NCBI RefSeq assembly: GCF_900102915.1
Contig: NZ_FNGG01000001.1
Coordinates: forward strand, 806,001-870,000
Direction: 5' to 3'
Source of the DNA: Salinimicrobium catena
Lineage (GTDB): Bacteria; Bacteroidota; Bacteroidia; Flavobacteriales; Flavobacteriaceae
Length of the DNA stretch: 64,000 bases
A program made the position numbers and the translations under genes. The notes under the pieces are model-generated. The model saw only the letters and a list, made by a program, of their open reading frames with translations, was not told the origin of the DNA and did not search any database. This document shows, one piece after another, positions 16,880 to 25,667 of the stretch (position 1 is the first letter of the stretch; each line of letters begins with the position of its first letter).

Positions 16880-17395
16880 TTATTCTCCGTGTTTGATCCT
16901 TTCGTCGATCAGCTTTAATGCTATGCCATCGGTACCCATGAGGTCGAACATCTCAAGAATTCTTCGGAATTGGTTTTCTTCTTCCATTTGTTCGTGGACG
17001 AACCACTGCAGGAAGTTTTCAGAAGCGAAATCCTGTACTTTTCTACATTTTGCCACTATATTATTAATTGACTTCGTGATCGCGATCTCCTGGTCTAATG
17101 CAGTTTCAAAGATCTCCTGCAGGGAATTGAAGTCGTGCAGGATGTTGCTTACTTCAGGCGAGTAGGCTGTGCCGCCATTCTCATTGATAAACCTGAAGAT
17201 CTTCATCATATGATCCCTTTCTTCCAGGGACTGCTTGTATAGGAATTCTGCACTTCCGGTAAGGCCGTTATGATCACACCAGGAGGCCATGGCTAGATAA
17301 GCCGATGATGAATGAGCCTCCTTAGAGATCTGCTCGTTGAGCATGTCCATTATGTCAACGTTTATTCCAATTTTTTGGCGAACTATATCTTTCAT
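16880..17395 (-). CDS. ftnA: Ferritin (non-heme)
   Basis: The 171-residue product is a bacterial ferritin of the FtnA type: a four-helix bundle with the iron ferroxidase residues in EAHSSSAYLAMASW (helix A), LEERDHMMKIFRF (helix B), EIAITKSIN (helix C) and FLQWFVHEQMEEENQFRRI (helix D, with the E-x-x-H metal pair preceding). It stores iron and removes ferrous iron that would drive Fenton chemistry, in a 24-mer shell. Single gene, closed by the terminator at 16845. Confidence 0.95.
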   Translation of the reverse strand: MKDIVRQKIGINVDIMDMLNEQISKEAHSSSAYLAMASWCDHNGLTGSAEFLYKQSLEERDHMMKIFRFINENGGTAYSPEVSNILHDFNSLQEIFETALDQEIAITKSINNIVAKCRKVQDFASENFLQWFVHEQMEEENQFRRILEMFDLMGTDGIALKLIDERIKHGE

Positions 17396-17482
17396 GATTT
17401 TTCGTTTTTCCTAAAATTACGGAAAAGAAAAGTCCTTTCCTGAAAGAACAGGAAATTTATACTTAATCTAAATATGTAGGGA

Positions 17483-17797
17483 TCAGGAATGTGTGACCAG
17501 GGAGTTTAACTCCAGCATTCCAAAAGTGGCTTTGATAAGCTCTTTCATTTCAATGACCTGCATGGTATCAAGGATAAACAGGTGTTCCCGATTGCATAAA
17601 GTGAGGATCTCAATGCCGCTGTAGTTCAGATCTTTGTCAAAGTGGGAATCCAGGTCGATTTTTTGCACTTTCTGCCTTAAAGAAAGCAACTGGCAAAAGC
17701 TGAGCTTTACGGTCTTATGACCAAAGTCAATGTAAAAGCAGCGGCTGCGGTCGCATTGATAAGAAGCGAAATTATATGACTTAAATAGTAGGTTCAT
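17483..17797 (-). CDS. Conserved hypothetical protein, DUF6686-like
   Basis: The 104-residue product is soluble, with an N-terminal half of probable beta strands (CDRSRCFYIDFGHKTVKLSF), a short helical region (QLLSLRQKVQKI) and a C-terminal part (REHLFILDTMQVIEMKELIKATFGML) consistent with strand-helix. The layout resembles a small Bacteroidota family annotated DUF6686, from memory and with low certainty. It sits alone between ferritin and the lysine-pathway gene. Two Cys (about positions 15 and 20) could hold a metal, but nothing else supports that. Confidence 0.6.
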   Translation of the reverse strand: MNLLFKSYNFASYQCDRSRCFYIDFGHKTVKLSFCQLLSLRQKVQKIDLDSHFDKDLNYSGIEILTLCNREHLFILDTMQVIEMKELIKATFGMLELNSLVTHS

Positions 17798-17881
17798 TCA
17801 GGGGTCAAAAGTAACTTTTATTTAGATTTATTCCAAACAACCTGAAGCCTAAGAACGTTAAAACTGACCTCTCTCATAAAA

Positions 17882-17909
17882 AATGCCCCGAAGTATTCTT
17901 CGGGGCATT
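17882..17909 (-). terminator. Terminator of saccharopine dehydrogenase gene
   Basis: AATGCCCCGAAG (17882-17893) pairs with CTTCGGGGCATT (17898-17909) perfectly around a four-base loop. The T run needed for termination is on the minus strand, downstream of the leftward gene ending at 17930. Confidence 0.9.
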
Positions 17910-17929
17910 AAATTGAGGTTCAGGAAGTT

Positions 17930-19303
17930 TTAATTGCCTACCATTCCAAAGGGATTGTAGCCAAGGTATTCTTTTTCTTCTTCCCTGAAAACGATACCAT
18001 TTTCGGCAAGTTCTTCCAGAATGGGTTCATAAACTTCTTTAGTGATGGGTAGTTGCACCCCGGGAGTGTTTATAGTTCCGTTAAGGATCTTAATGGCAGC
18101 AATGCCTACCGGCAACCCAACTGTGCGGGCCATGGCCGTATGGCTCTGGTCTTTTCCAATATTCACCATAGTGGCATCAATCTGTTTTCTCTCCCCATTG
18201 AGTTCATAGCCAAACTTATGGTACATCACGATCATGTCCTTATCATCTGGCGCCAGCGACCATTTTTCCATCAATATCTTCTGAAGGATCTGTGCAGGAG
18301 TGGCATTTTTAAGTCCTACCTTTTTGTTCGGATTGAAAATATCAAGTTCCAGCAGTTTTTCCCACATGATATCATCCTGATCGATCTTCAGGTTGTGGCG
18401 GAATTTCAGTTCTACAGAATCTGTAGGGGAATAAGGAAGGAAAGAATTAACGAAGTCGCGGTAGCTCATTTCTTCGGAATTTTCCATAACATAACTGTCA
18501 TCTGTGAGCCCCAGCTGCACGAACATGTTCCAGGCCTTGCTGAAGCCTACCCGCCGAATGGTTCCGCGGTAAAGGGTAAGTACGTCATCCAGTCCGTAGA
18601 TGCTCTTGTACTTCAGGGAATTTCGGTTTGCGTACACCTCGAATTTTCCGTAGTCTTTTACCTCCAGGAATTCGGTACGTCTAAAAAGGCGGTTATAAGG
18701 AATGTATTTGAACTTGCCTTCCTGCAGGAACTTGGCCACACCGCCCTGACCTGCCACCACCACGTTTCGGGGGTTCCAGGTGAATTTGTAGTTCCAGAGA
18801 TTGGTGTCGCTTTCGGGCGCTACCAGTCCGCCGGTAAAAGACTCGAAAAGAAGCATTTTTCCGCCGGCATCACGAATGCGGTCTATCACATGCATGGCAC
18901 TCATATGGTCAATGCCGGGATCGACGCCTATTTCATTCATGAAAACCAGATTTTTTTTCTTCACTTCCTCATCGAGCAGCTGCATCTCATCACTGATGTA
19001 GGACGCGGTGACCATGTTCTTGCCATAATGCAGGCAATCTTTAGCCACTTCGATGTGGAATCTCGCCGGAAGCATGGAAATCACAATATCGGCCTCCTTT
19101 ACAGCCTTTTCACGTTCTTCCTTCTTGAAAATGTCAAGGCTGATGGCTTTTGCGTTAGGATGGCCACCTGCCAGTCTTTCGGCATTTTCAAGCTGCAGGT
19201 CTCCAATAATGAGCTGAAGGTTTTCTGAAGCGGATTTATTAAGCAGGTAATCTATAAGTACCGAAGTGGATTTGCCGGCACCGACAATTAGAATTTTTCG
19301 CAT
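17930..19303 (-). CDS. Saccharopine dehydrogenase family protein, lysine metabolism
   Basis: The 457-residue product starts with a Rossmann motif (MRKILIVGAGKSTSVLIDYLL), followed by the saccharopine dehydrogenase catalytic and C-terminal domains (NEIGVDPGIDHMSAMHVID near residue 117, SFTGGLVAPESDTNLWNYKFTWNPRNV near 155). This is the glutamate-forming saccharopine dehydrogenase type common in Bacteroidota, which links lysine catabolism to 2-aminoadipate semialdehyde. Glutaryl-CoA dehydrogenase, a later step in lysine breakdown, is also in this window at 37.6 kb, but not in the same operon. ATG 19303 is chosen because it directly starts the Rossmann fold; the open frame runs further upstream across the divergent gene. 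Confidence 0.88.
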   Translation of the reverse strand: MRKILIVGAGKSTSVLIDYLLNKSASENLQLIIGDLQLENAERLAGGHPNAKAISLDIFKKEEREKAVKEADIVISMLPARFHIEVAKDCLHYGKNMVTASYISDEMQLLDEEVKKKNLVFMNEIGVDPGIDHMSAMHVIDRIRDAGGKMLLFESFTGGLVAPESDTNLWNYKFTWNPRNVVVAGQGGVAKFLQEGKFKYIPYNRLFRRTEFLEVKDYGKFEVYANRNSLKYKSIYGLDDVLTLYRGTIRRVGFSKAWNMFVQLGLTDDSYVMENSEEMSYRDFVNSFLPYSPTDSVELKFRHNLKIDQDDIMWEKLLELDIFNPNKKVGLKNATPAQILQKILMEKWSLAPDDKDMIVMYHKFGYELNGERKQIDATMVNIGKDQSHTAMARTVGLPVGIAAIKILNGTINTPGVQLPITKEVYEPILEELAENGIVFREEEKEYLGYNPFGMVGN

Positions 19304-19378
19304 AAGGTTTAAGTTGTAAGTTTGTTGTTTGTTTGGATAACGAATGTAGTTAATTGCAGACGTCTTTAAAAATCTACT

Positions 19379-19768
19379 ATGAACAGAAAACTTTTGATAG
19401 CAGGGGCTTTCTTCGGAATGATCGGGATCATTTTTGGTGCTTTTGCAGCCCACGGACTTAAACCTGTACTTTCAGCTGAAAGTATGGGAACTTTTGAGAC
19501 CGGAGTTAAGTATCAGCTGTACAGTGCTTTATTCCTTTTGGTGCTCGCCGCTCTTCCCATCGCTTCAGAAAAAGTTAAAAAAGCCTGTTTCTATTTAACA
19601 AGTATTGGGATTCTCTTTTTTTCTGGAAGTATTTATTTTTTGGCGACAAATTCTATGACATCTTTTGATTTTCGGGTAATTGCATTGGTCACTCCGCTAG
19701 GTGGATCCTTGCTTATTTCGGCTTGGATGGTCCTGTTAATCAGCGCTATTAAGTTAAAAATTAAATAA
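19379..19768 (+). CDS. DUF423 family membrane protein
   Basis: The 129-residue protein has four membrane helices and the DUF423/YgdD signature: FGMIGIIFGAFAAHGLKP near the N-terminus, TFETGVKYQLYSALFLL in helix 2, GSIYFLA and TPLGGSLLISAW in helices 3 and 4. The function of the family is unknown. It is divergent from the saccharopine dehydrogenase gene across 75 bases. Confidence 0.92.
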   Translation: MNRKLLIAGAFFGMIGIIFGAFAAHGLKPVLSAESMGTFETGVKYQLYSALFLLVLAALPIASEKVKKACFYLTSIGILFFSGSIYFLATNSMTSFDFRVIALVTPLGGSLLISAWMVLLISAIKLKIK

Positions 19769-19784
19769 AAGAAATAGTGCCCGG

Positions 19785-19813
19785 TTGTTTCTTTAGAAGA
19801 TTTTCTACTTTTG
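19785..19813 (+). promoter_or_regulatory. pckA promoter (TTG - 18 bp - TACTTTTG)
   Basis: TTG at 19785-19787 is 18 bases before the exact -7 box TACTTTTG at 19806-19813, the standard Bacteroidota promoter layout. The ATG follows 34 bases later. Confidence 0.65.
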
Positions 19814-19847
19814 TTCACCTAAGATAAACACACAACTTATAGATTTT

Positions 19848-21446
19848 ATGTTGGCAAAAAAACCACTTACGAAAACGATTGCGCTGGAGAAATACGGAAT
19901 TAAGAATGCACAGGTGAACTATCAGCTCTCTCCTGAAGAATTGCACAAGATCACCATTGAAAAAGGTCAGGGAGTAGAATCTGCTTCAGGAGCCTTAGCG
20001 GTGAACACCGGAGAATTTACCGGCCGCTCTCCTAAAGACAGGTTCATTGTAAAGGATGATATCACCAAGGATAAAGTTTGGTGGGGAGACATCAACATTC
20101 CTTTTGATGCCGATAAATTTGATGCCCTTTATGATAAGGTGACCGATTATCTGTCGGGAAAGGAAGTTTTCGCGAGAGACTCCTATGCCTGTTCAGATGA
20201 CAAATATAGGTTGAACATCAGGGTAATCAATGAATATCCCTGGTCCAACCTTTTCGCATATAACATGTTTCTTAGGCCTCACGGAAAAGAGCTTGAGAAT
20301 TTCCAGGAAGACTGGTTGATCGTCAATGCGCCGGGCTTTGAAGCCGATCCTGAAGTCGACGGAACCCGTCAGCATAACTTCGCTATCCTGAACTTCACCA
20401 AAAAGATCGCTCTTATTGGAGGTACAGGGTATACAGGAGAGATCAAGAAAGGGATCTTTTCTGCCCTTAATTTCATCCTTCCTGTAGATAAAGATACATT
20501 GCCTATGCACTGTTCTGCTAACGTGGGTGATGATGGAGATACTGCTATCTTCTTCGGACTTTCGGGAACAGGAAAAACTACCTTGTCTGCAGATCCTGAA
20601 AGAAAACTTATTGGTGACGATGAGCATGGATGGACCAAAGAGAACAAGGTATTCAACTTTGAAGGTGGATGCTACGCCAAAGTCATAAATCTTTCCGAAG
20701 AAAATGAGCCGGATATCTACCGTGCCATCAAACCGGGAGCTATCCTTGAAAATGTCATTTTAGACGAGAATGGCGAAGTGGATTTTGAAAATACCGAGAT
20801 CACACAGAATACCAGGGTGAGTTACCCAATTCACCATATTGATAATATACAGACACCTTCAATAGGTGAGAATCCGAAGAACATATTTTTCCTTACCGCG
20901 GACGCTTTTGGAGTACTACCTCCAATCAGTAAATTAACTCCGGGGCAGGCCGCATATCATTTCATTAGCGGTTACACTGCGAAGGTTGCCGGTACAGAGG
21001 CAGGTATAGATGAGCCTGTACCGAGTTTCTCTGCTTGTTTTGGTGCGCCATTCATGCCATTGCACCCAACCAAGTATGCCGAGATGCTAAGCGCCAAAAT
21101 GAAAGAGAATGACGTGAATGTGTGGCTTGTGAATACCGGCTGGACAGGAGGTCCTTACGGAGTGGGCTCACGTATGAAGTTAAGGTACACCAGGGAAATG
21201 ATCTCTGCTGCGCTCGAAGGAAAACTGGATAATGTAGAATTTGAACAACATCCTGTGTTTGGACTGGCCATGCCTAAAGAGGTGGAAGGCGTGCCAACAG
21301 AGGTGTTGAACCCAAGAAATACATGGAGCGACAAGGAGGCGTATGACAAAAAAGCTAAGACCCTTGCAGATTCCTTTAATAAGAACTTTGAAAAATTTGA
21401 AAAGCAGGCAAATGAAGAGATCCTTTCAGGAGCTCCAAAAGCCTGA
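19848..21446 (+). CDS. pckA: Phosphoenolpyruvate carboxykinase (ATP)
   Basis: The 532-residue enzyme converts oxaloacetate and ATP to PEP, CO2 and ADP, the first committed step of gluconeogenesis. The ATP-dependent class is shown by the P-loop-like GLSGTGKTTLSADP at about residues 237-250, the following DDEHGWT block, FTGRSPKDRF near residue 52 (substrate binding) and NTGWTGGPYGVGSRMKLRYTR near the C-terminus. Length is normal for the family. It has a consensus promoter and is closed by a symmetrical terminator at 21471. Confidence 0.98.
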   Translation: MLAKKPLTKTIALEKYGIKNAQVNYQLSPEELHKITIEKGQGVESASGALAVNTGEFTGRSPKDRFIVKDDITKDKVWWGDINIPFDADKFDALYDKVTDYLSGKEVFARDSYACSDDKYRLNIRVINEYPWSNLFAYNMFLRPHGKELENFQEDWLIVNAPGFEADPEVDGTRQHNFAILNFTKKIALIGGTGYTGEIKKGIFSALNFILPVDKDTLPMHCSANVGDDGDTAIFFGLSGTGKTTLSADPERKLIGDDEHGWTKENKVFNFEGGCYAKVINLSEENEPDIYRAIKPGAILENVILDENGEVDFENTEITQNTRVSYPIHHIDNIQTPSIGENPKNIFFLTADAFGVLPPISKLTPGQAAYHFISGYTAKVAGTEAGIDEPVPSFSACFGAPFMPLHPTKYAEMLSAKMKENDVNVWLVNTGWTGGPYGVGSRMKLRYTREMISAALEGKLDNVEFEQHPVFGLAMPKEVEGVPTEVLNPRNTWSDKEAYDKKAKTLADSFNKNFEKFEKQANEEILSGAPKA

Positions 21447-21470
21447 TTTTGATTAGTTGTGATTCATAAA

Positions 21471-21498
21471 AAAGACCGGCAATTGCCGGTCTTTTTGT
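21471..21498. terminator. Bidirectional terminator, pckA / hemD
   Basis: GACCGGC-AATT-GCCGGTC forms a perfect palindrome (21474-21491) flanked by A and T runs, ending both pckA and the leftward hemD gene. Confidence 0.9.
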
Positions 21499-21516
21499 TT
21501 GGATAAAAGAAGCTTT

Positions 21517-22269
21517 TTAGCTGTGCTTTTTGTTCTGCTCCTTGATGTACTTTTCCAGCGCCATGGTCATGGATGGAGTTTCGGGAGTGGGAGCCTGTAT
21601 GTTCACCGTTAGGCCATGCTCTTTTGCGGCCTTAACCGTGGTATTTCCAAATACAGCGATCCTTGTATCATTTTGTTTGAAGTCGGGGAAGTTCTCAAAC
21701 AGAGATTTGATTCCGCTGGGGCTAAAGAAAACCAGTATGTCATAAAATACTTCTCTAAGGTGAGACAGGTCACTTACCACTGTTTTGTAGAAAACCGCCT
21801 GTTTCCAGTCCACACCAAGTTTGTTCAATGTTTTTGGTACGTCCGGCTTCAGCATGTCTGAAGACGGAAGCAAGAATTTTTCGTTCTTATATTTTTTGAT
21901 GAGCGGGGAAAGTTCAGCAAAGGTCCTTTTCCCAACATAGATCTTTCTCTTACGGTACACCACGTACTTCTGAAGGTAGTAGGCCACAGCCTCGCTTTGG
22001 CAAAAATACTTCAGGGTGTCAGGTACCTTGAACCTCATTTCTTCAGCTATACGAAAGAAGTGATCTACAGAGTTACGGCTGGTAAGGATGATGGCGGTAT
22101 ATTTAGAAAGATCAACTTTTTGTTGCCTTACGTCCTTGGAGGAAACTCCCTCTACATGGATAAAAGGGATAAAATCGATTTTTACTTTTTGTTTTTCTTC
22201 AAGATCAAAATAAGGGGAATTTTCAACCTTCGGTTCTGGCTGAGAAACCAAAATTGTTTTCACTTTCAT
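21517..22269 (-). CDS. hemD: Uroporphyrinogen-III synthase
   Basis: The 250-residue product has the two-domain HemD layout of low sequence conservation: MKVKTILVSQPEP start, TAIILTSRNSVDHFF (about residues 57-71) and YDILVFFSPSGIKSLFENF (about 175-193), the two most conserved spots, ending in TPETPSMTMALEKYI. It cyclizes hydroxymethylbilane to uroporphyrinogen III in tetrapyrrole synthesis. A second ATG six bases upstream (22275) is possible. The DUF4271 gene lies 15-20 bases upstream in the same direction, a pairing frequent in Flavobacteriia. Confidence 0.9.
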   Translation of the reverse strand: MKVKTILVSQPEPKVENSPYFDLEEKQKVKIDFIPFIHVEGVSSKDVRQQKVDLSKYTAIILTSRNSVDHFFRIAEEMRFKVPDTLKYFCQSEAVAYYLQKYVVYRKRKIYVGKRTFAELSPLIKKYKNEKFLLPSSDMLKPDVPKTLNKLGVDWKQAVFYKTVVSDLSHLREVFYDILVFFSPSGIKSLFENFPDFKQNDTRIAVFGNTTVKAAKEHGLTVNIQAPTPETPSMTMALEKYIKEQNKKHS

Positions 22270-22290
22270 ATACATTTACTTTTATTCACC

Positions 22291-22956
22291 TTACAGCTTT
22301 GTAATTAGCTTATATAAAATAAAATAAGGTCCAATTTCGAGAGCGCAAAGATACAAAATAAAATAAAACCAACGGGTCAAAATAAACTGCTGATTTTTCC
22401 TGTAGAGGCTCAAGATGGTGATGAGGTTCATTAGCAGCAGGATTCCGATGCAAATATAAAGAGCTAATATAGAAGGCTCCCAAATGTAGATAAAGGCCAT
22501 GCACACCGGCAGCAGCACCAGCGCCATGAAGTTTCTGTAGCTTAATTTATAGAACAGGTAAAAATTCAACTGTTTGTCTGCCGAAACAATATTAGCCAGG
22601 ATCTTTTCAATGGTGAATTTTAGGAGTACAAAAGTGGCGTAGGCAGTAGCTATTCTCAGGTACAGCACCTTGGGCCGGTCGGGTTGGTCCTCGCTGATGC
22701 CATTGTAGAAGATAAATATGAAAAGAGCTACCGTGATGATGTTGACGGTAAAAAATAACAGGTTAAACGGGTGGAAGATCTTGGGATCCTTGCCTTTAAG
22801 GAGCAGATACTTGTCCGTCGCGAACAACATGACAAAATGGTTGAAGCGCTGCGGAAAAGTATATTTGGTGGCAACCAGAACAACCAGCACCAGTAGGAGG
22901 AGAAGGGTGATCCAGTCTTGTCCAACAACATGTCTTTCTATGGCTTCCAACCGCAT
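22291..22956 (-). CDS. DUF4271 membrane protein
   Basis: The 221-residue integral membrane protein has about seven hydrophobic segments, with the family-typical RFNHFVMLF near the N-terminus and KLSYRNFMALVLLP in the middle. It matches DUF4271, which in Bacteroidota usually sits next to hemD and may act in envelope or heme-related processes; this is context only. No catalytic motif is visible. Confidence 0.85.
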   Translation of the reverse strand: MRLEAIERHVVGQDWITLLLLLVLVVLVATKYTFPQRFNHFVMLFATDKYLLLKGKDPKIFHPFNLLFFTVNIITVALFIFIFYNGISEDQPDRPKVLYLRIATAYATFVLLKFTIEKILANIVSADKQLNFYLFYKLSYRNFMALVLLPVCMAFIYIWEPSILALYICIGILLLMNLITILSLYRKNQQFILTRWFYFILYLCALEIGPYFILYKLITKL

Positions 22957-23019
22957 AAATTTTCTACAAAGGTAAAATTTATACGATTAAAAGCCTTCGC
23001 AAAACTAAAATGTAAACCT

Positions 23020-23037
23020 TAAATTTGGTTACATTTG
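23020..23037 (+). promoter_or_regulatory. Overlapping -7 promoter boxes before glycosyltransferase
   Basis: Two exact TANNTTTG matches lie close together, TAAATTTG (23020-23027) and TACATTTG (23030-23037), 15 to 25 bases ahead of the ATG at 23052. Either or both could initiate transcription. Confidence 0.45.
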
Positions 23038-23051
23038 TCCAAAAGAATTTT

Positions 23052-23783
23052 ATGCCAGATGGGATTGTTATAATACCCACCTACAACGAAAAGGAAAACA
23101 TTGGGCGCATAGTAAAGAATGTATTTTCATTGCAGCGCAACTTCCACATACTTGTGGTAGACGATAACTCCCCAGACGGTACTGCCGAAATTGTTAAGGA
23201 CCTGCAAAAGAAGTTCGAAAACCGGCTTTTTCTGCTGGAGAGACGGGAAAAATCTGGATTGGGAACTGCTTATATTGCGGGTTTCAAATGGGTCTTAAAA
23301 AGAGAATACAAGTACATCTTTCAAATGGATGCCGACTTCTCCCATAACCCCAATGACCTCATAAGGCTTTACAATGCCTGCAAAAGAGAGGGTGCAGATG
23401 TCGCCATCGGGTCCCGGTACAAAACCGGTGTTAACGTGGTGAACTGGCCAATGAGCAGGGTGCTGCTCTCCTGGATGGCTTCAAAATATGTAAGATTGAT
23501 CACTGCCATGCCGGTGGAAGATACTACGGCAGGCTTTGTGTGTTATAAAAGAAAAGTTCTGGAAAGGATCCACCTGGACAAGATCAAGTTCGTTGGGTAT
23601 GCCTTCCAGATCGAGATGAAATTCAAAGCCTATCTCGCGAAATTTAATATTGTTGAGGTTCCGGTGATATTCACAGACAGGACCCGGGGCGCTTCAAAAA
23701 TGAGCGGGTCTATCATATGGGAAGCAGTTTTTGGCGTGGTGAAAATGAAGTTTTATAGTGTGTTTAACAAGATGACGATATAA
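23052..23783 (+). CDS. Polyprenol monophosphomannose synthase-like glycosyltransferase (GT2)
   Basis: The 243-residue protein is a GT2 enzyme of the dolichol-phosphate mannose synthase type: VIIPTYNEKENIGRIV, LVVDDNSPDGTAEIV, a QMDADFSHNP metal-binding stretch (the D-x-D-like DAD, near residue 96) and KFVGYAFQIEMKF. It transfers a sugar, probably mannose, from GDP-sugar to a lipid phosphate carrier. There is no C-terminal membrane extension, so it is the short form. The ATG at 23052 is chosen since the more upstream TTG lies in the promoter. Its stop overlaps pyrC by one base. Confidence 0.9.
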   Translation: MPDGIVIIPTYNEKENIGRIVKNVFSLQRNFHILVVDDNSPDGTAEIVKDLQKKFENRLFLLERREKSGLGTAYIAGFKWVLKREYKYIFQMDADFSHNPNDLIRLYNACKREGADVAIGSRYKTGVNVVNWPMSRVLLSWMASKYVRLITAMPVEDTTAGFVCYKRKVLERIHLDKIKFVGYAFQIEMKFKAYLAKFNIVEVPVIFTDRTRGASKMSGSIIWEAVFGVVKMKFYSVFNKMTI

Positions 23784-25123
23784 TGAAGAAGGTACTTATT
23801 AAGAATGCGAAAATTGTAAACGAAGGTTCTATTATAGAAGGGGATGTGTTTATTGAGGATGGGATCATTAGCGAGATCTCCTCAAGTATAAGTGCTAAAT
23901 CTCCCGAACTTAAAATAATTGATGCCGAAGGAAATTACCTGCTTCCGGGAGTGATCGATGATCAGGTTCATTTTCGCGAACCAGGCCTTACCCATAAGGA
24001 AACTATAGAGGGAGGTTCAAAAGCGGCAGTGGCAGGAGGGATCACCTCTTTTATAGAGATGCCCAATACGCAGCCACAAACCACAACTATTGAACTGCTT
24101 GAGGAAAAATTCAAACGCGCCGAAAAGACTTCTTACGCGAACTACTCCTTCATGTTTGGAGGAACCAACGATAACCTGGAGGAGATCAAGAAAATAGATC
24201 CTAAAACTACGGCGGCCTTGAAACTTTTTTTAGGATCTTCAACAGGGAATATGCTGGTTGATGATGAAAAGGTTCTCGAAAAGATCTTTAAGGAATCACC
24301 TGTTTTGATCGCGGCACACTGTGAAGACGAGGGGACTATTAAAAAGAACCTGCAGGAATGTATCGATCGTTACGGAGACGATATTCCTATTGAACTGCAT
24401 CCAAAAATTAGAAGCGAAGAAGCCTGCTATTTGTCTTCTTCCAAAGCTGTTGCCCTGGCAAAGAAAACAGGTGCAAGGCTGCACGTTTTCCACATTTCGA
24501 CTGCAAAGGAACTGCAGCTTTTTGAAAACAAGAAGCCTCTGAAGGACAAGAAGATCACGGCTGAGGTTTGTATCCACCATTTGTGGTTCAACGACAAAGA
24601 TTATGTCAAAAAAGGAACCTTTATCAAGTGGAACCCAGCTGTTAAGACTGAAAAAGATCAGGAGGCGCTTCTAAAAGCCGTTCTGGAAGATAAAATAGAT
24701 GTGATCGCGACAGATCATGCGCCTCACACCCTTGAGGAAAAGAAGAACGTCTATACCAAAGCTCCGAGTGGAGGTCCGCTGGTGCAGCATGCCCTTCCGG
24801 CAATGTTGCAGTTCTATCATCAGGGGAAGATCTCACTGGAGAAGATAGTTGAAAAGATGTGCCACAATCCGGCGATATTATTTCAGATCGAAAAAAGAGG
24901 ATTTATCAGGGAAGGTTACAAGGCCGATCTTGTGTTGGTAGATCTTAATGCTCCCTGGAGTGTTCAGCCGGGAAATATCCTGTACAAGTGCGGTTGGTCA
25001 CCTTTTGAAGGAGTCACCTTTAAATCCAGGATCACTCACACCTTTGTAAACGGAAACCTGGTGTATAACAATTTCCGATTCGCACCTTTTGTAAAAGCTG
25101 AACGTCTAAGTTTTGATCGCTAA
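23783..25123 (+). CDS. pyrC: Dihydroorotase
   Basis: The 446-residue amidohydrolase closes the ring of carbamoyl aspartate to dihydroorotate in pyrimidine synthesis. Motifs in order are DDQVHFREPGLTHKE (about residues 60-74), the metal-site HCED (AAHCED, about 178), HISTAKE (about 238) and ATDHAPHTLEEK (about 311). The first metal ligand of the usual H-x-H is Gln here (Q-V-H); I recall the same substitution in other Bacteroidota dihydroorotases, including the structurally solved Porphyromonas one, so it is not a sign of inactivity. The start codon overlaps the glycosyltransferase stop by one base, and the DUF4296 gene follows directly. Confidence 0.94.
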   Translation: MKKVLIKNAKIVNEGSIIEGDVFIEDGIISEISSSISAKSPELKIIDAEGNYLLPGVIDDQVHFREPGLTHKETIEGGSKAAVAGGITSFIEMPNTQPQTTTIELLEEKFKRAEKTSYANYSFMFGGTNDNLEEIKKIDPKTTAALKLFLGSSTGNMLVDDEKVLEKIFKESPVLIAAHCEDEGTIKKNLQECIDRYGDDIPIELHPKIRSEEACYLSSSKAVALAKKTGARLHVFHISTAKELQLFENKKPLKDKKITAEVCIHHLWFNDKDYVKKGTFIKWNPAVKTEKDQEALLKAVLEDKIDVIATDHAPHTLEEKKNVYTKAPSGGPLVQHALPAMLQFYHQGKISLEKIVEKMCHNPAILFQIEKRGFIREGYKADLVLVDLNAPWSVQPGNILYKCGWSPFEGVTFKSRITHTFVNGNLVYNNFRFAPFVKAERLSFDR

Positions 25124-25124
25124 A

Positions 25125-25667
25125 ATGAGACTGCTGTATGCACTTTTGATCATGGCCCTCTTCGCGGGATGTCAGGATATTCAAAAAACCCCTAAGCCAG
25201 AAGACCTTATTTCTAAAGATAAAATGGTAGACGTCCTTACCGAAATATCTTTGCTGCATGGCGCACGCAGTTACAACGTGAACCTGCTGGAGGAAAAAGG
25301 AATAGATCCCAATAAGTATATTTATGAGAAGTACGATATCGATAGCCTGCAGCTGGTAAAGAGCAATGATTATTACGCGGCAAATTATAGGGATTATCAG
25401 GATATTTACAACAATGTCAAGGAGCGGCTGGAAGCTTTAAAGGTAGAATACGATACCATAAGGGTAAGGGAAGAGCGCAGAAAGGATTCTTTAAGGAAGC
25501 TTGAACGGGATACTCTGCTGGAGGATAGTATCAGAAAACCGGAAAGAGATTCCCTGCTTCAGGACAGTATTAGAAGACCACGAAAGGATTCCCTCTTGCT
25601 CAAAAAGTTCAGGAGAGGGGATAAACAACTGCCGGTGCCAATGTCCAGACGCGATTCTATTCGCTAA
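25125..25667 (+). CDS. DUF4296 lipoprotein with 13-residue tail repeats
   Basis: The 180-residue product has a lipoprotein signal (MRLLYALLIMALFAGC, Cys16), followed by the DUF4296 domain (about 26-115: MVDVLTEISLLHGARSYN, FEKYDIDSLQLVKSNDYYAANY-like core) and a highly charged tail. From residue 125 the tail repeats a 13-residue unit: KLERDTLLEDSIR, KPERDSLLQDSIR, RPRKDSLLLKKFR. The family is found only in Bacteroidota and has no assigned role. It follows pyrC with one base between stop and ATG, and its end overlaps the convergent epimerase gene by 11 bases. The ATG at 25125 is chosen over an upstream in-frame TTG. Confidence 0.87.
   Translation: MRLLYALLIMALFAGCQDIQKTPKPEDLISKDKMVDVLTEISLLHGARSYNVNLLEEKGIDPNKYIYEKYDIDSLQLVKSNDYYAANYRDYQDIYNNVKERLEALKVEYDTIRVREERRKDSLRKLERDTLLEDSIRKPERDSLLQDSIRRPRKDSLLLKKFRRGDKQLPVPMSRRDSIR
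25497..25613 (+). repeat. Three 39-bp units encoding the tail of the DUF4296 protein
   Basis: Units at 25497-25535, 25536-25574 and 25575-25613 each encode a 13-residue R-D-S-L-L type motif. The first two are close, the third has diverged, so the array is old or under selection for charge pattern rather than recently expanded. Confidence 0.65.

Noticed and set aside
23783-25123. Dihydroorotase possibly inactive because the first His of H-x-H is Gln
   Set aside because: The same Gln is, as I recall, typical of Bacteroidota dihydroorotases, and the other metal ligands are intact.
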